DNA of 64,000 nt, taken from Emydura subglobosa (lineage: Eukaryota > Chordata > Testudines > Chelidae). Position 1 is the stretch's first letter. The number at the start of each line of letters is the position of its first letter. Below are positions 35,261-46,539 of the stretch, piece by piece. The stretch spans positions 58,298,838 to 58,362,837 of the forward strand of contig ML679958.1 of NCBI GenBank assembly GCA_007922225.1, in the 5' to 3' direction. Made by a program: the position numbers and the translations under genes. Below the pieces are notes generated by a model. The model was not told the origin of the DNA, searched no databases, and was given only the letters and a program-made list of their open reading frames with translations.

Positions 35261-35904
35261 TGCGAGCTCAGTCAGGTGTTGGTGGCCAAGGGAGAAGAAT
35301 GTCTCTCCCTTGGGGCTTAAGACCAGGACCATACTAGAGGCCCATGCAGAGAGGAAGGTACTGGACCTACCCATGGTGTGGGGACCTGCTGATCCAAAGG
35401 AGCTGCCTGCCGCCTAGGACCCGGAGGAAGGCCTGCCTGAGCTGTCCGCTACCTGGGACCTGGAGGAAGCCGTGCCCGCTGCCGGGGATCCCGAGAACCT
35501 GCTGGTGCTACCCACTGCCTAGGGGCTGGAGGACTTGGAGGAACTGCCCTCTGCAGAGGATCCTGTGCAGTTTCCAGAGCTACCGCCGGTTGATGAGGAA
35601 GGATTTGTGGGACTCCCGCACGCCCTCGAACCCAATGACCCAGATGAAGGCGATGAAGCCCAGGTACTCTAAACAGAGGGCGGGAGGAAGGAGCCCAGGG
35701 AACCTGACTGTGGTGTGGCTAAACTGTGGCTCATAGAGTGTCGGCGTGTTTCAGCCGACCCACTGACAGGACACCCTGTCACTTACAGGACCCTGGGCTG
35801 GGGCGCAGTGGAGATGGGTGGGCCTGTGTCCCCCTCCCCACTTCCATCATCCTGACCTGGGGCGGATGCTGGCTAGCACCAGAACCTGTCCCTTACTGCC
35901 TGCC

Positions 35905-36190
35905 CTGCCCTGCCTAAGGGCTGGGCCACAGACTGCTGCTCACCCTGCTAAGGGCTTAAGCATCTGCATGTGCTTCTGCCGGCCTTCCCAGACCGACAGT
36001 CCATAGATCACTGACTTCCCCAGCTAAGGACTAGAGACTGCTGTCCCCTGGACCTGCCCTGTTGAAGGGCCAGACTGTGGCTCGCCCTACCAAGGGCTTG
36101 AGCCTACCTGCAGTTACCTGCCTGCCCTGCCAAAGGCCAGGCCTTAGACTGCTGCTTACCCTACCAAGGGCTTGAGCCTACCTGGGTTTG
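35905..36190 (+). repeat. Degenerate tandem repeats in the LTR (unit about 65-75 bp)
   Basis: Units starting CCTGCCCTG (about 35907, 36053 and 36119) each contain AAGGGC or AAAGGCC, then GACTGCTG or GACTGTGG, then ACCAAGGGCTTGAGCCTACC or its variant. A looser copy lies near 35990-36045. The phrase AGACTGCTG is shared with the repeats at 26985-27230. Confidence 0.7.
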
Positions 36191-36421
36191 CCTACCAGCC
36201 CTCCTGCTCCTGACAGTGGGGCGGACGCCGTGGGCCGAGAGACTATTCCCCAAACAAAAGGGGTGACCTGAATTCAGGCTTGCCCTATGAGGGCTGGAGG
36301 CGGCCCCTTGATTCAGGGCTCCCCAGAACCATAGGTGCCGGGAGGGGTGGCCTCCCTCCAAGATTGACTCAGAGGGAGAGTCCCTGGTGCTGCCCCCTAC
36401 AGGGAAACTTACAGTCCCCCT

Positions 36422-36427
36422 AATAAA
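36422..36427 (+). promoter_or_regulatory. AATAAA polyadenylation signal of the LTR
   Basis: AATAAA is followed within 20 bases by the TG/GT-rich run TGTGTTTTCCAGGTTTG. This fits the expected R/U5 position near the right end of the LTR. Confidence 0.55.
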
Positions 36428-36440
36428 ATCTGTGTTTTCC

Positions 36441-39280
36441 AGGTTTGTTTTTTGTTGTGAATGACACAAGGATTACATGCAGATCAAATCCAGGGTCATG
36501 CAACAGTACATCAAGTATGTGCACAATATAATAGTAGATAGACTTATTAAGTTACACTTTGGGTAGTCGGTCTTATGTCATTCAGATGGTGCAGCAACAG
36601 CACAGGGTGTTGCTCATCTGCAAAGCCTATAGGAGTTTTTTATATGCAGTGTGTACATGTTTAGACCCAGGAGGTGCAATACCCTCCTGAACAATATCCT
36701 CCTTAGTAGTCCTAAAATGGAGGTCACAGTTGGTCATATTCCTCCACACTCCCCTGTATGCTGGGAATGTGATTTTCTAGTATTCTGGTGTCTCTCATTT
36801 ACATTAGTCACACTTCAGTCTAAGAAGCAGACTTCCAGCAAAGTGTAAAATATGTCCAGCCATGTGTCATCTATCTTACAGAACCTCTTTTCTGTTGGAA
36901 GGAACTCTCCTCTTGGCACCAGCCCAGCGACAACACTTTCTGGTCTAAAGCTATGACCCAATCAGTTACTACTTTCTTTCTTCCAAGTATTTCATCCCCA
37001 TAACTCCCACCCTGGGGACAGTTCCACTACACAAAGAAGTTTGAGCAATTTTTCCTCACAGCCCTGCCAACGATGATAACTAGGGTTAAATATCCCATAT
37101 AAGGAACGGCTAGAATTTAAAAATCAAATGAAAAAATTAGGCCCTGCATTCTTCCCTCCCCTCCCCCCCATGTCCGGGACATCTAACCAGATAACAACCT
37201 CCCTATTTTCTGTTTGATCGTTTTTATTGCATACAAACTTTTGCATTAAAACTTATTTATATACGCATTTTTATATTCCATTCTATTATATTACTACTAG
37301 GCTAAGTCTCATGATGTTTAAATGGACACTGCCAATTTCATTCAATAAAACAGAAATATCTACAATGGTCCCATCTAGAAGACCTTCCCCTTGTGCTCGC
37401 ATGTAATACAAAAAAGTCTAAAGTGTTTGATCAGGAGTATAATATTAAATACCTGCAAAACAATGACAATGCTAATAGTGAGTTGTGGGGTTTGCATTTG
37501 TATTGTATTCCTAGCGTTTCCAATATTAGAGATGGAAAAGACTTACTAGACCATCCAATCCATTTCCCTGCTAACTCAGGACTGTTCCCTATAATATGTT
37601 TTCTGGTGATTTGTCCAATATAGTGTGCCTGGGAAAATGCTAATTAATAAATGAAGTTTTAAAAGGATGCTAGATTTATCACAGCGTGATTGGAACACCT
37701 GATCTTCCATAAACACCCTGCACTGTCTTGCCATGGCCCTCAAGCAACAGGCTACATGATGGTAGCAAATTCCCACAGATTCCCCAGCTAGTAGATCTCT
37801 TTAGGCCAGGCTCTGTCTGATCCAGATGCATGTAAGCCTTTGTGGGAGAAGCATAAGAGGTCTTCGCCTCCCCCTTGTGCATCCTGCCTAAGCCCAGTCA
37901 CAATGGCAGCTTTTGTGCTCTGGGGAGCATAGAGGTTGCTCCCTCCCTACTCCCTGAAAGGTGCCGCAAGGCCCGAAGAGGGTGGGGAGGGGCAGTCAGG
38001 AGATAGGGTCCCACGGAGCTGACCAGCCACGCAGCGAGGAGTAATCTGCACCCCACAGACAGGTGCAGTAGAGGGCCTGCAGTTTGTGCAGAGCTGGGAA
38101 CTCTTGCATGCATTCTCTTTTACCAAAGCAGGATTCCTCCCAGTGTTCGTTCTGGGCCGCCACAGCTCTTCCCTGCCCCCAACGCAGAGCAGGGCCTGGA
38201 TGACACAACCCAGCTTTGTCTGAATTGCACTTACAACATACCTCCCAAGGCACGGATACAAAACGCCAGAGAAATAATTCACTCCAACAGTTTCTTTCCT
38301 AGAGGCTGCTCTTTAAGATTACAAAAAAAGTATCCAGTTATTCTTAGTGCCTTCCTCCATCGGCTGCGAGGAATCCGGTGGGCGTGCTCATCTGCATACT
38401 TGATTGTTGGAACAACCATTTGCTGACTTCGCCATCCCCATGCAGTCCCCCACAATGGGGTCCTGTTCTGTGGAGTCTAAGCAACCGCTTAGTCTCTGCT
38501 GGGGAGAGTTTCCTTTCCAGAGAGCTAAGCCTGAATGATGATGTGGCAGCAGCACTGATGTTAGATGCCAGACGAAATAATGGAAAAGAAACATTTTTTT
38601 TTTTTATTTTGAAATGCCAAATTGATTTCACATCCAGCTGGCACTATTTATATATCCTCCTCTTTTATTTATTTTTTTAAACACGGCCTAATTTCACAGC
38701 CTGCAGTAGCTCTTTCCAAGGCCAGAGCATTCAAGAAAACCAAAGGTTCTTTCTCCGTTGATGGTATTAGGCACCACAGCAATTCCACAGTGAATGTACG
38801 AGTGCTGTCATAAGGTGTACAGTGTCTGTGGGGTTCTCTTCCACCGCTGGCTCCCCAAACATGACATAAATCCTCATGACTATGACCAGCGGCCAGAAAT
38901 GGCACCAGAACAAGTACCAACTCCAAACACACCACTTAGCTGGAACACCTTCCCAGTGACAAATGGTTGAGACTAGAGACAAAACTCTCCAAATAGTGTG
39001 AAAGCCAGTGAAAACAGACCCTGATCCTGAGCACACCCATTTTGGCCTGTCAATCTGGCCACTGGCAAAAAACACCACCAGTACCTTTCTGCAATAAAGC
39101 TTCACAAGAAATTGTTCATTCTCACAGTATTTCTGGTGAACGACTGTGGAACTAATTGTTTCCAGCCTGTTCACAGTGCCAGTCCGCCACCTGTCTGTGT
39201 GGATTTGAAAACACAGAAGGCTGAAAATGAGAGAGAGAAATGGTAATGGAGAAACAAAGGAACAGAAAAATGAAACAAAA
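36441..39280. other. Unassigned DNA with a CR1 trace
   Basis: No gene recognised. Frames of about 60-135 codons around 37.7-39.2 kb overlap on both strands and show no domain. A CR1 trace lies at 37525-37620, annotated separately. Confidence 0.45.
37525..37620 (-). mobile_element. CR1-like 3' trace, minus
   Basis: The plus-strand blocks GAGATGGAAAAGACTTACTA and GACCATCCAATCC resemble the reverse complement of CR1/L2-type 3' ends, similar to 17071-17120. Short and uncertain. Confidence 0.45.
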
Positions 39281-39530
39281 AATCATAGATAACAGGGTTG
39301 TAGAGTTTCTCCTGGCTCATTGAGTCCAATGCCCTCTTCTCAGCCTCCTGAATGGCCTCTGTATATCCTGTACTTTCCAAGTGTCTGTCTAATCTTGCCT
39401 GGAATGCATCTACTGTTTGAATCATAATTACCCCGCCAGGCAAAGCATTCTATTATCTGATGTCCTTTCTGATAGGAACTTTTGCCTAGTAACTTAAGTT
39501 CAACTGATCTTAAGCTCCAGTCATTCATTT
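39281..39530 (-). mobile_element. CR1: CR1-like LINE 3' fragment, minus
   Basis: AATCATAGATAACAGGG at the left, then TTGAGTCCAATGCCC, CAGCCTCCTGAATGGCC, GCATTCTATTATCTGATGTC and AAGTTCAACTGATCTTAAGC match the complement of a CR1-type end. It is older than the CR1 at 43581, judging by its lack of an open frame. Confidence 0.65.
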
Positions 39531-42107
39531 CTTGTTTTATTTTATCCTGTGTTAATAGCAGTTTTCTTCCACTTAGTTTTTATAACCCTTTCTTTTATAA
39601 ATTCTTTTTACTTGTGGTTTTTAAAAAAAAAAAAAAAAAGGCGGGGGGGTTGTGTTAACCCTCTAACCATCACATACTTTTATGCACTATCCTTCACGGA
39701 ATAAGGCTCAGGCACATCTGAATTCAAAAGCTATAAAAAGTAGCATCAAAAGTATAACTTTTCATATTTAAAGACTAAAAGAATCAAGTCTTTCAACTTT
39801 ATGAAGGAAGGTGATTTCGGAAGTGTGGAGCATAGCTATTAAAAGCTCTCATCCTAAGTTTTTTCAAATTATATTCAACACATAGCCAGACACGAGCAAA
39901 CATAGATCTCAAATGACCGGGGAAAAAAAATGCAAGTCATTAAGACATACTGAGCTATTACTAAAGTCCTCAAAAAGAAACAAATACCTTGAAATTAATA
40001 GCAGATTTTACTGGTAGTCAGTGAAACTATTTCAAAAGCAAACTAATATGACTAAATAACCTGACTCCATTTGGCCCCTAGCTGTGTCACACTGTACCAG
40101 CTGCAATCTTTTAATAGCACAAGCTGTTGGGTTACAAAATAATGCATTACAGTTACATACAATACCCTGAAACACAAACTCTTATCAGCCACATCATCCC
40201 ATAGGAATGATTTCTTTAGGCTAAATATATTCATATCTCTAAAATTTTTTTTTTTTTTTTTTATGTGGTAAGTCATATGATCTAAAACTTTTGACATGTT
40301 TTTAAAAAAAAAAATACAAAAAAGCCTGCTTTTTGTAGCTCTTGTATTTTTGTGTGTTTGTATTTTACCTGGCTTTTTTTTTTTTTTTTTAAGGGGCTTG
40401 TTCAAGGTCTGGTCTCTTGCAGTGATTAGGACTTACCCTTCAAACTCTGGCATAGCCGCAACAAAGGGAGACACCATGTTCACTTTCAAAGACGTGCAGG
40501 GAAACAGATCTGCCCACTGCCAAACATAACGACACACAGACCACTTACATATCAGCAGCCATACCCTACAGCTCTAATCTACTGGAGTATTTTAGTTTGA
40601 GACATTTCCCCCTTCATCTTCATATCAGATATTGAGAAATCAGGCTCCCTTTGGTAGACACCAATTTTACTTATTTTTAGATGTCTTATATAATTGTACT
40701 AACAATTCATTGCACCTGTTATGGCTAGACCTGACCTTGTAGTTTTGTTGCTATAGTGACATCCTGAGGGGGCAATTTAGTAGAATATGTTACAGATTGT
40801 TTTAAACTTGAATGCATAATCTTTGTATGGAGAAAGTCAGGAGCAAAGGTGAAATTAGACAAGTTGTTTGTAAATTCCATGAAAGAGGATTATGCTAATC
40901 AGAAGTGAAGTGAAGGTTAAGAGTAGCTGACTCATTCTTGGGACTTGAAATCAATGGGCCTATTTGCAAAATAAGGTGCAACCCAACATAAGTAAGCATA
41001 GCAGAATCAGGTCCTCATACTTCTGATGAGTAAAATATCATTTCTGACAACATATAGTAAAGAAATAGAGCTGGATTCTCCCCTCACTTCTACCACTGTA
41101 AATTATTAGTAACAAGTCAATGGAGCTTCATCAGTGGAAAACTAACATGAAAGAATCAGGCCCCTAACGATCTATATATAAAGGTTCAATATATTTGTGG
41201 TATAACCTTTGAACCCTCATTTACTTAGTTTTATGTTTTAATAGGCGTCATTTTGCTGGTTAATTTATCAAACAGAAGAGACAATAAAAGTGAAATACAA
41301 TTGCACACACCAGAGGTTGACTTTTACTGCTACCAATCTTAAATGATCGTGTTAGCCAAGGCTTTGTGGTCTGAAGACAGGAACTGCGATGCTGACTAGT
41401 GCCATTTTTTTTTTTAAATCCTATTTAATCTCACTAGTCGGGTGGCTCAGGAAAACAAGAGTATCTGAAAAGAAGAAAATATTCCTATTTGTTACTGGAG
41501 AAGAGAGTTGTAATCACTTGAGGAAAGCAATAATTTAGTATCCCTGATACCCTAGTCTTCTTCATCACCAGATCACGATTCAGCATCAAGGACTTTTTGA
41601 GACAATATGGGGATGATGCTCAGTATCCAAGAACAAACTGGGCTGCTCCTTAAATGGTGGCTCCCACCAATGAGAATAGCAGCAGCACAGCCTGGTAGGA
41701 TCCACTGGTGGCAGCTGCAGTTTGATAGTCCTTTCATTCAGAAGTAAGTTGCTTATTAACTGCTTATCAGTTGAACTTTTGCCCCATAGAGCTGTGCACC
41801 CTATCACGTTTGTGTCGTCACTTTCCCAACACTGCCAACCCAGAGAGCACTGTTGTTTACCCATCCAATTTTGGGTACCTCCAAACACGGAGAACAGGAA
41901 GGAACCCAAAGGTTGGATCTCAGATTTTTAATTATTTTCTTGTAAATTAAAGTTAATTTCATGTTCAGGAAAGATGCTAGACTGACAGCATAGAGCCTGA
42001 AGGCCTCTGTAGTGCCATAGGAGAGACAGTGCAAGCTTCCTCACACTGCCCTCCCCATATGCCTCAACCCTGTGGGGCAGTGATCACATCTAGAATGAGA
42101 GGGCAAA
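39531..42107. other. Unassigned DNA, A/T-tract rich
   Basis: Poly-A (39622-39639) and poly-T tracts (40246-40262, 40373-40390) and no recognised gene. One foldback element (41069-41164) is annotated separately. A poly-T run also lies at 41406-41416. Confidence 0.45.
41069..41164. repeat. Foldback element, 'family C'
   Basis: The left end GCTGGATTCTCCCCTCACTT and the right end AAAGAATCAGGCCCC are inverted-repeat counterparts, and the inner CCACTG / CAGTGG blocks also pair. GTCAATGGAGC is near the centre. Confidence 0.55.
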
Positions 42108-42110
42108 TTA

Positions 42111-43360
42111 GGCCTGGTCTACACTAGAGACTTTTGTCACCAAAGTCAGCTTTTTGCACCAAAACAGTGGTGGTGTGCGCAGTACAATTCCTTCCTCCCG
42201 CCCCCCAACCCAACTCCTCTGTTTTTGCAACAAAATAAAACCACATTGAGGAGATGCATCCAACTTTTAGTGACAAAGCAACAGTGTAGACACCATGCTT
42301 GGTTACGTCACGGTAAATGGCCTCCAGGAAGTGTCCCACAATGCCTATCCTGACCACTCTGGCCATCAGTTTGAATTCCGCTGTCCTGCAGCCATCCGCT
42401 TCTCCCCCTTTAAAGTCCCAGGAATTTTTGAAATTCTACTTCCTGCTTGGTCGGTGTGGAGAGCTCACATCTCATCTTCCCAGCTGACCATGGCAGCTCC
42501 ATGCACCAAATGCTCTCCTGCTTGGAGCATACCAGAGCTTCTGGATCTGATCAGCATTTGAGGAGAGGCAGCTGTGCAGTCCCAGCTCCACTCCAGTCGA
42601 TGCTTACACTCAAATTTCTCATTTAATGACGGAGAAGAGCCATGAACCAGACATGCTACAGTGCTGTGTGAAAATCAAGATGCTGCGGCAGGGGTACCAA
42701 AAGGCTAGGGAACTAAACAGTCACTCTGGTGCAGAGCCAAAGACCTACCACTTCTGTAAGGAACTGGAAGCCATCCTTGGCAGCAACCCCACTTCCACCA
42801 CCAAGAAACCCATGGATACCTCCCCGGGCCTGGAGGCAGTGGACACCAGACTCAACCCCAAAGAAAAAGTTATGGACGAGGAGGTTGAGTTGGAGGATGA
42901 TGCAGAGCAGAGGACTGAGTCATTTGCTGACATGGGAAGCTAGGGCCTCTTCTCAAGCCCGGAGGGTTTGAGCCCTCCAGCTCTGGCGTGCAGGATGCAG
43001 GAGTGGGGAGCTCTGGTAAGTGATGTTTTTGAGCTGATGCTGCTGGGTTACATGAAGTACAGCTGTCCTTTGCTTGGTTGCATTATACAGCTGGGATAGA
43101 AATGTACAAGAGCATCTGTGTTTGCATGTGCTTTCCATTACCCTGTGCAGCTAGGTAGTGTGGTGGAAAAGTGTGTTAATACACACTGAGATTTCACGGA
43201 ATCCTCTTGAGAGCTCTCTAGGAAGGCTCTCGCCAGTCCTCTGCCGAAGATTCTTCAGCAGAGCTGCTTTGTTTCTTCCCCTGTTGTAGGAAACTTTCCC
43301 ATGCCAATCGGCAATCACTTGTGCAGGGACCAAAGCGGTACACAAGTGAGCAGCGTAGGT
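42111..43360 (+). mobile_element. PIF/Harbinger element, left part with MYB-like gene
   Basis: TTA (42108-42110) precedes GGCCTGGTCTACACTAG, the same terminal repeat type as elsewhere in the window. Downstream are a MYB/SANT-like pseudogene and about 400 bases of non-coding interior (GAGAGCTCTCTAGGAAGGCT). The right end and the transposase are missing: a CR1-like fragment abuts at 43361. It appears to be the left half of an element like that at 22954, with the gene order MYB-like first. Confidence 0.75.
42490..42943 (+). pseudogene. MYB/SANT-like DNA-binding protein pseudogene (Harbinger partner)
   Basis: The protein begins MAAPCTKCSPAWSIPELLDL and continues ISI-stop-GEAAVQ. The stop (TGA, 42559-42561) stands where such proteins have a Trp codon (IAVWGEE-type). 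After a frameshift the frame at 42626-42943 reads LQCCVKIKMLRQGYQKAREL, SHSGAEPKTYHFCKELEAIL, then an acidic tail (DEEVELEDDAEQ). This is the trihelix/MYB-SANT-like protein that, in PIF/Harbinger elements, binds DNA and helps the transposase reach the nucleus. Domesticated copies of this family exist in vertebrates, but this copy has a nonsense codon and a frameshift. Confidence 0.88.
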
Positions 43361-43580
43361 AATTGTGCCACTTTACTCAGTATTAGTGAGGCCCCAGCTG
43401 GAGTACTGCGTCCAATTCTGGGCATCACAATTTAAGAAAGACATGGACAAACTGGAAAAAGCTTACAGGAGAGCAACAAAAATGATAAAAGGTTTAGAAA
43501 ACCAGACCTCTGAGGAAAGGTTTAAAAAAAACTGGGCATGTTTGGTCTTGAGAAAAGAAGGCTGAAAGGGGCCTTGATCG
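43361..43580 (+). mobile_element. CR1: CR1-like ORF2 fragment, plus strand
   Basis: A frame with [20 protein letters not shown] is followed by [20 protein letters not shown] and SEERFKK. These are the CR1 C-terminal 'thumb' residues. The match ends exactly where the minus-strand CR1 3' end begins at 43581, so the two abut tail to tail. The rest of the element is not found right of 45007, so a simple nested insertion is not shown. Confidence 0.85.
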
Positions 43581-45007
43581 TAGAATCATAGAGTTGGACG
43601 GGACCTCAGGAGATCATCTAGTCCAAGGACTAACCTCAGCTAAATAATCCCAGCCAGGGCTTTGTCAAGCCTCAGCTTAAAAACCTCTAAAAATGGAGAT
43701 TCCACCACCTCCCTAGATAACCCATTCCAGTGCTTCACCACCCTCCTAGTGAAACTTTTTTCCTAATGTCCAACCTAGACCTCCCCCACTGCAACTTGAC
43801 ACCATTGCTCCTAGTTCTGTCATCTGCCACCACTGAGAACAGCCTAGATCCATCCTCCCTGGAACCCCCTTTCAGGTAGTTAAAGGCTGCTATCAAATCC
43901 CCCCGCATTCTTCTCTTTTGCAGACTAAACGAGCCTAGTTCCCTCAGCCTCTCCTCATAAGTCTTGTGCTCTAGTCCCCTAATCATTTTTGTTGCCCTCT
44001 GCTGGACTCTCTCCAACTTGTCCACATCCTTTCTGTAGTGGGGGGCCCAAAACTGGACACAATACTCCAAATGCGGCTTCACCAATGCCGAATAGAGGGG
44101 AATAATCACTTCCCGCGATCTGCTGGCAATGCTCCTGCTAATGCAGCCCAATATGCTGTTCACCTTCTTGGCAACCAGGGCACACTGCTGACTCGTATCC
44201 AGCTTCTTATCCACTGTAACCCCCAGGTCCTTTTCTGCAGAACTGCTGCCTAGTTTGTCAGTCCCCAGTCTGTAGCTGTGAATGGGATTCTTCCTTCCTA
44301 AGTGCAGGACTCTGAACTTGTCCTTGTTGAACCTCATGAGATTTCTTTTGGCCCAATCCTCCAGTTTGTTTAGGTCCTTCTGTATCCTATCCCTACCTTC
44401 CAGGGTATCTACCACTCCCCCCAGCTTAGTGTCAGCTGCAAATTTGCTGAGGGTGCAATCTACCCCATCCTTCAGATCATTAATGAAAATGTTGAACAAA
44501 ACCAGCCCCAGCACCGACCCCTGGGGCACTCCGCTTGTGACCGGCTGCCAGCTAGACATGGAGCCATTGATCACTACCCATTGAGCCCTATGTTCTAGCC
44601 AGTTCTTGATCCATTTTATAGTCCATTCATCCAACCCATACTTCTTTAACTTGCTGATAAGAATACTGTGAGAGACCATATCAAAAGCTTTGCTAAAGTC
44701 AAGGTATATCACGTCCACCGCTTTCCCCACATCCACAGAGCCAGTCACCTCTTCATAGAAAGCAGAGGTTGGTCAGGCATGACTTTCCATTGGTGAATTC
44801 ATGTTGACTGTTCCTGATCACCTTCCTCTCTTCCAAGTGACTTAAAATGGATTCCTTGAGAACCTGCTGCATGATTTTTCCAGGGATTGAGGTAAGGCTG
44901 ACCGGGGAGGAGAATTTTTGAAGTTCAGGAGGAAATAATGGTTTTTCCTTTTGATGATTTTCATCTAGGAGATGTATCAGCAAAGAATTTCCAAGACTGG
45001 ATCTCAA
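43581..45007 (-). mobile_element. CR1: CR1 LINE, 5'-truncated, about 1.4 kb, minus
   Basis: The 3' end (left, 43581) is TAGAATCATAGAGTTGG in plus orientation, i.e. a terminal ATTCTA tail preceded by a CCTGAGGTCCCGTCC-type UTR. It extends to the RT N-terminal region at 45007. The long frame and good CR1 match show it is younger than the other CR1 fragments here. Confidence 0.93.
43735..45007 (-). pseudogene. CR1: CR1 reverse transcriptase pseudogene with FAAD active site
   Basis: The first frame (45007-44753) ends with [20 protein letters not shown] and [12 protein letters not shown]. The second (44748-43735, 337 residues) has the palm motif [12 protein letters not shown] (residues 13-23), [14 protein letters not shown], and [10 protein letters not shown]. 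The first catalytic Asp of the FADD box is Ala here (residue 105, codon 44436-44434 on the minus strand), which would abolish polymerase activity. Thumb residues follow: [38 protein letters not shown]. The end VSLGGW is a frameshift relative to the family's FF(T/L)GRVVKHWN, so the C-terminus is truncated. ORF1 and the endonuclease are absent. Confidence 0.93.
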
Positions 45008-45459
45008 TATATGTGCACTTTACATTCAACAGTAGTCCTGGGAAATGTGCACAGTAGAGCCAACTGTCTGTTAAGTAAGTTTTTCACAAAAAAAGAAACA
45101 ACATAATTAAGTCACTGCTTTTATTGTTGGCATTTCCAGTAGTGAACTTCTTAGTGACTTTGAAGAGAAAAGACACATTTGGTGCAGACTGATTAACACT
45201 TGAGAATTCATTTTATTTGAATGGGCAACATTTTTCAATGTATAAGTAGGATAGATTTTCACTGAGTCGTGATGTCAGATAGTTTCAATGAATTATTAAA
45301 ATCCAATTTAAACTTCATCATCACTCTAAAACCAACTGAAGGATTTATGTTTTATTAGCATCGTGCATTTGTCTGTCATAACTATAGGATATCGCTAGGA
45401 AAGGGTTGAGATTTTTGTTGGTGCCATAACTACCAAATTTTAAAAAGAAGTTAATACTT
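45008..45459. other. Unassigned DNA
   Basis: AT-rich, no feature recognised. Confidence 0.4.
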
Positions 45460-45665
45460 GCATTTTGATAGCAACTTCCATCCTAGGATCTCAGAGTGCC
45501 TTACTGGCATTCGTTACGTTACACAACGTGCCAGTGAATATGGAGAACTATTGTACTGACTGACTAATTCTCAGAGTATAAGTGATCACCCAGTAAATCA
45601 ATGGTAGAGCCATGATTAGAAGTTAGGAATCCTGACTTCTAATCACCTGCTGTAATCAGCAGGTC
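45460..45665 (-). repeat. MIR/CORE-SINE-type SINE, minus
   Basis: In plus orientation GATCTCAGAGTGCC, TTACGTTACACAACG, AATCAATGGTAGAGCC and ATGATTAGAAGTTAGGAATC, then CCTGACTTC, follow the order of a reversed MIR. The element is quite diverged. Confidence 0.55.
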
Positions 45666-45734
45666 ATACAAAACAAATAGTGTTTCACAAAAGAACACAC
45701 ACACACATAATGAGACCATATTTTCAAGGCCTTA

Positions 45735-46000
45735 ACAGACCTTTGAGTTACTGGGTGCAGATGAATTTTGAATTTCTCATGGCTCTTCTTGGTACTCTCT
45801 CCAATTTAGCAACATCCTTCTTGAATTGTGAATTGTGCTCACCAGAACAGGACACAATATGCCAGCAGTGGTCGCACCCCTGCCAAAGATAGAGGAAAAA
45901 AATCCTTCTCTACTCCTAATCGAGATTCCCCTCTTTATCCAAACATAAATTAGCTCTTGATGTGAGTGTCTAGAAAAACCTGCACACCTTTGGAAAAATG
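45735..46000 (-). mobile_element. CR1-like ORF2 fragment, minus
   Basis: In plus orientation TTGGTACTCTCTCCAATTTA, GGACACAATATGCCAGCAGT and CGCACCCCTGCC, then TCTCTACTCC, match the reversed CR1 thumb region (compare 43990-44110). It is diverged and frame-broken. Confidence 0.6.
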
Positions 46001-46535
46001 CAAATAAAATTTTTCCATCCCCCATCTCCCAATGCTCAGTATGGAAAAATTGGAAATTTGGGGGAAAGTTGACAAACTTTTATATGAAATATTTTGTTTC
46101 AGAATGAACAGTGAAAGAATTTTTAGAATTACTTTTAAAAGTACTAGTACTGCTGTACGTGAGTCCTTCAGAATGCTAATAACTATTTCAGATGAAGTCA
46201 CTTTATTTCAAAACTTACTGTATTAGGCAATTGCAAGTTCCTATACACTGAAGGCCTATATATCATATATTTATCAGTTTAATCTGGGGTATATTATTAC
46301 AGCCCCCAGCCAGCTTTACTAGAGAACAGGAGTGAGCTTAAAGGCCCTTTTTGTGGATTGCTACCTGCCTTCCCCTGGCGACTTCTGTCCTAAAAGTGGA
46401 GTTTGGTATAGAGACAAGGGGAACGGGAGGGGAGGTGCAGCTGCTACCCTGAAACTGCTGTCCTCTAGACTTGCCCCAGTGAGCAGGCCACTCATCCCAG
46501 AGACATCATCTATCCTCAATGAACTGGGAGCTTGA
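46001..46535. other. Unassigned DNA left of the hAT remnant
   Basis: No recognised feature. The 5' part of the hAT transposase and its left terminus could have lain here but are not visible. Confidence 0.4.
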
Positions 46536-46539
46536 CACC

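Larger units (their letters stand above)
35068..36440 (+). mobile_element. LTR of a retroelement, probably solo, about 1.4 kb
   Basis: The region starts TGTAGCCCGGAGGGGTGG and, in order, shows a duplicated GC-box/TATA-like block (35153-35260), a long GC-rich section, degenerate tandem repeats (35905-36190), a near-repeat of the starting sequence (GAGGGGTGGCCTCCCTCC at 36341) and a polyadenylation signal at 36422. This order is that of U3-R with promoter and poly-A site. No internal coding region, primer-binding site or second LTR is next to it. No clear target duplication was found, so the ends are approximate. I cannot tell whether it is Gypsy or endogenous-retrovirus type. Confidence 0.55.

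Noticed and set aside
38767..39174. 135-codon minus frame
   Set aside because: No recognisable domain, and neighbouring frames overlap on both strands.
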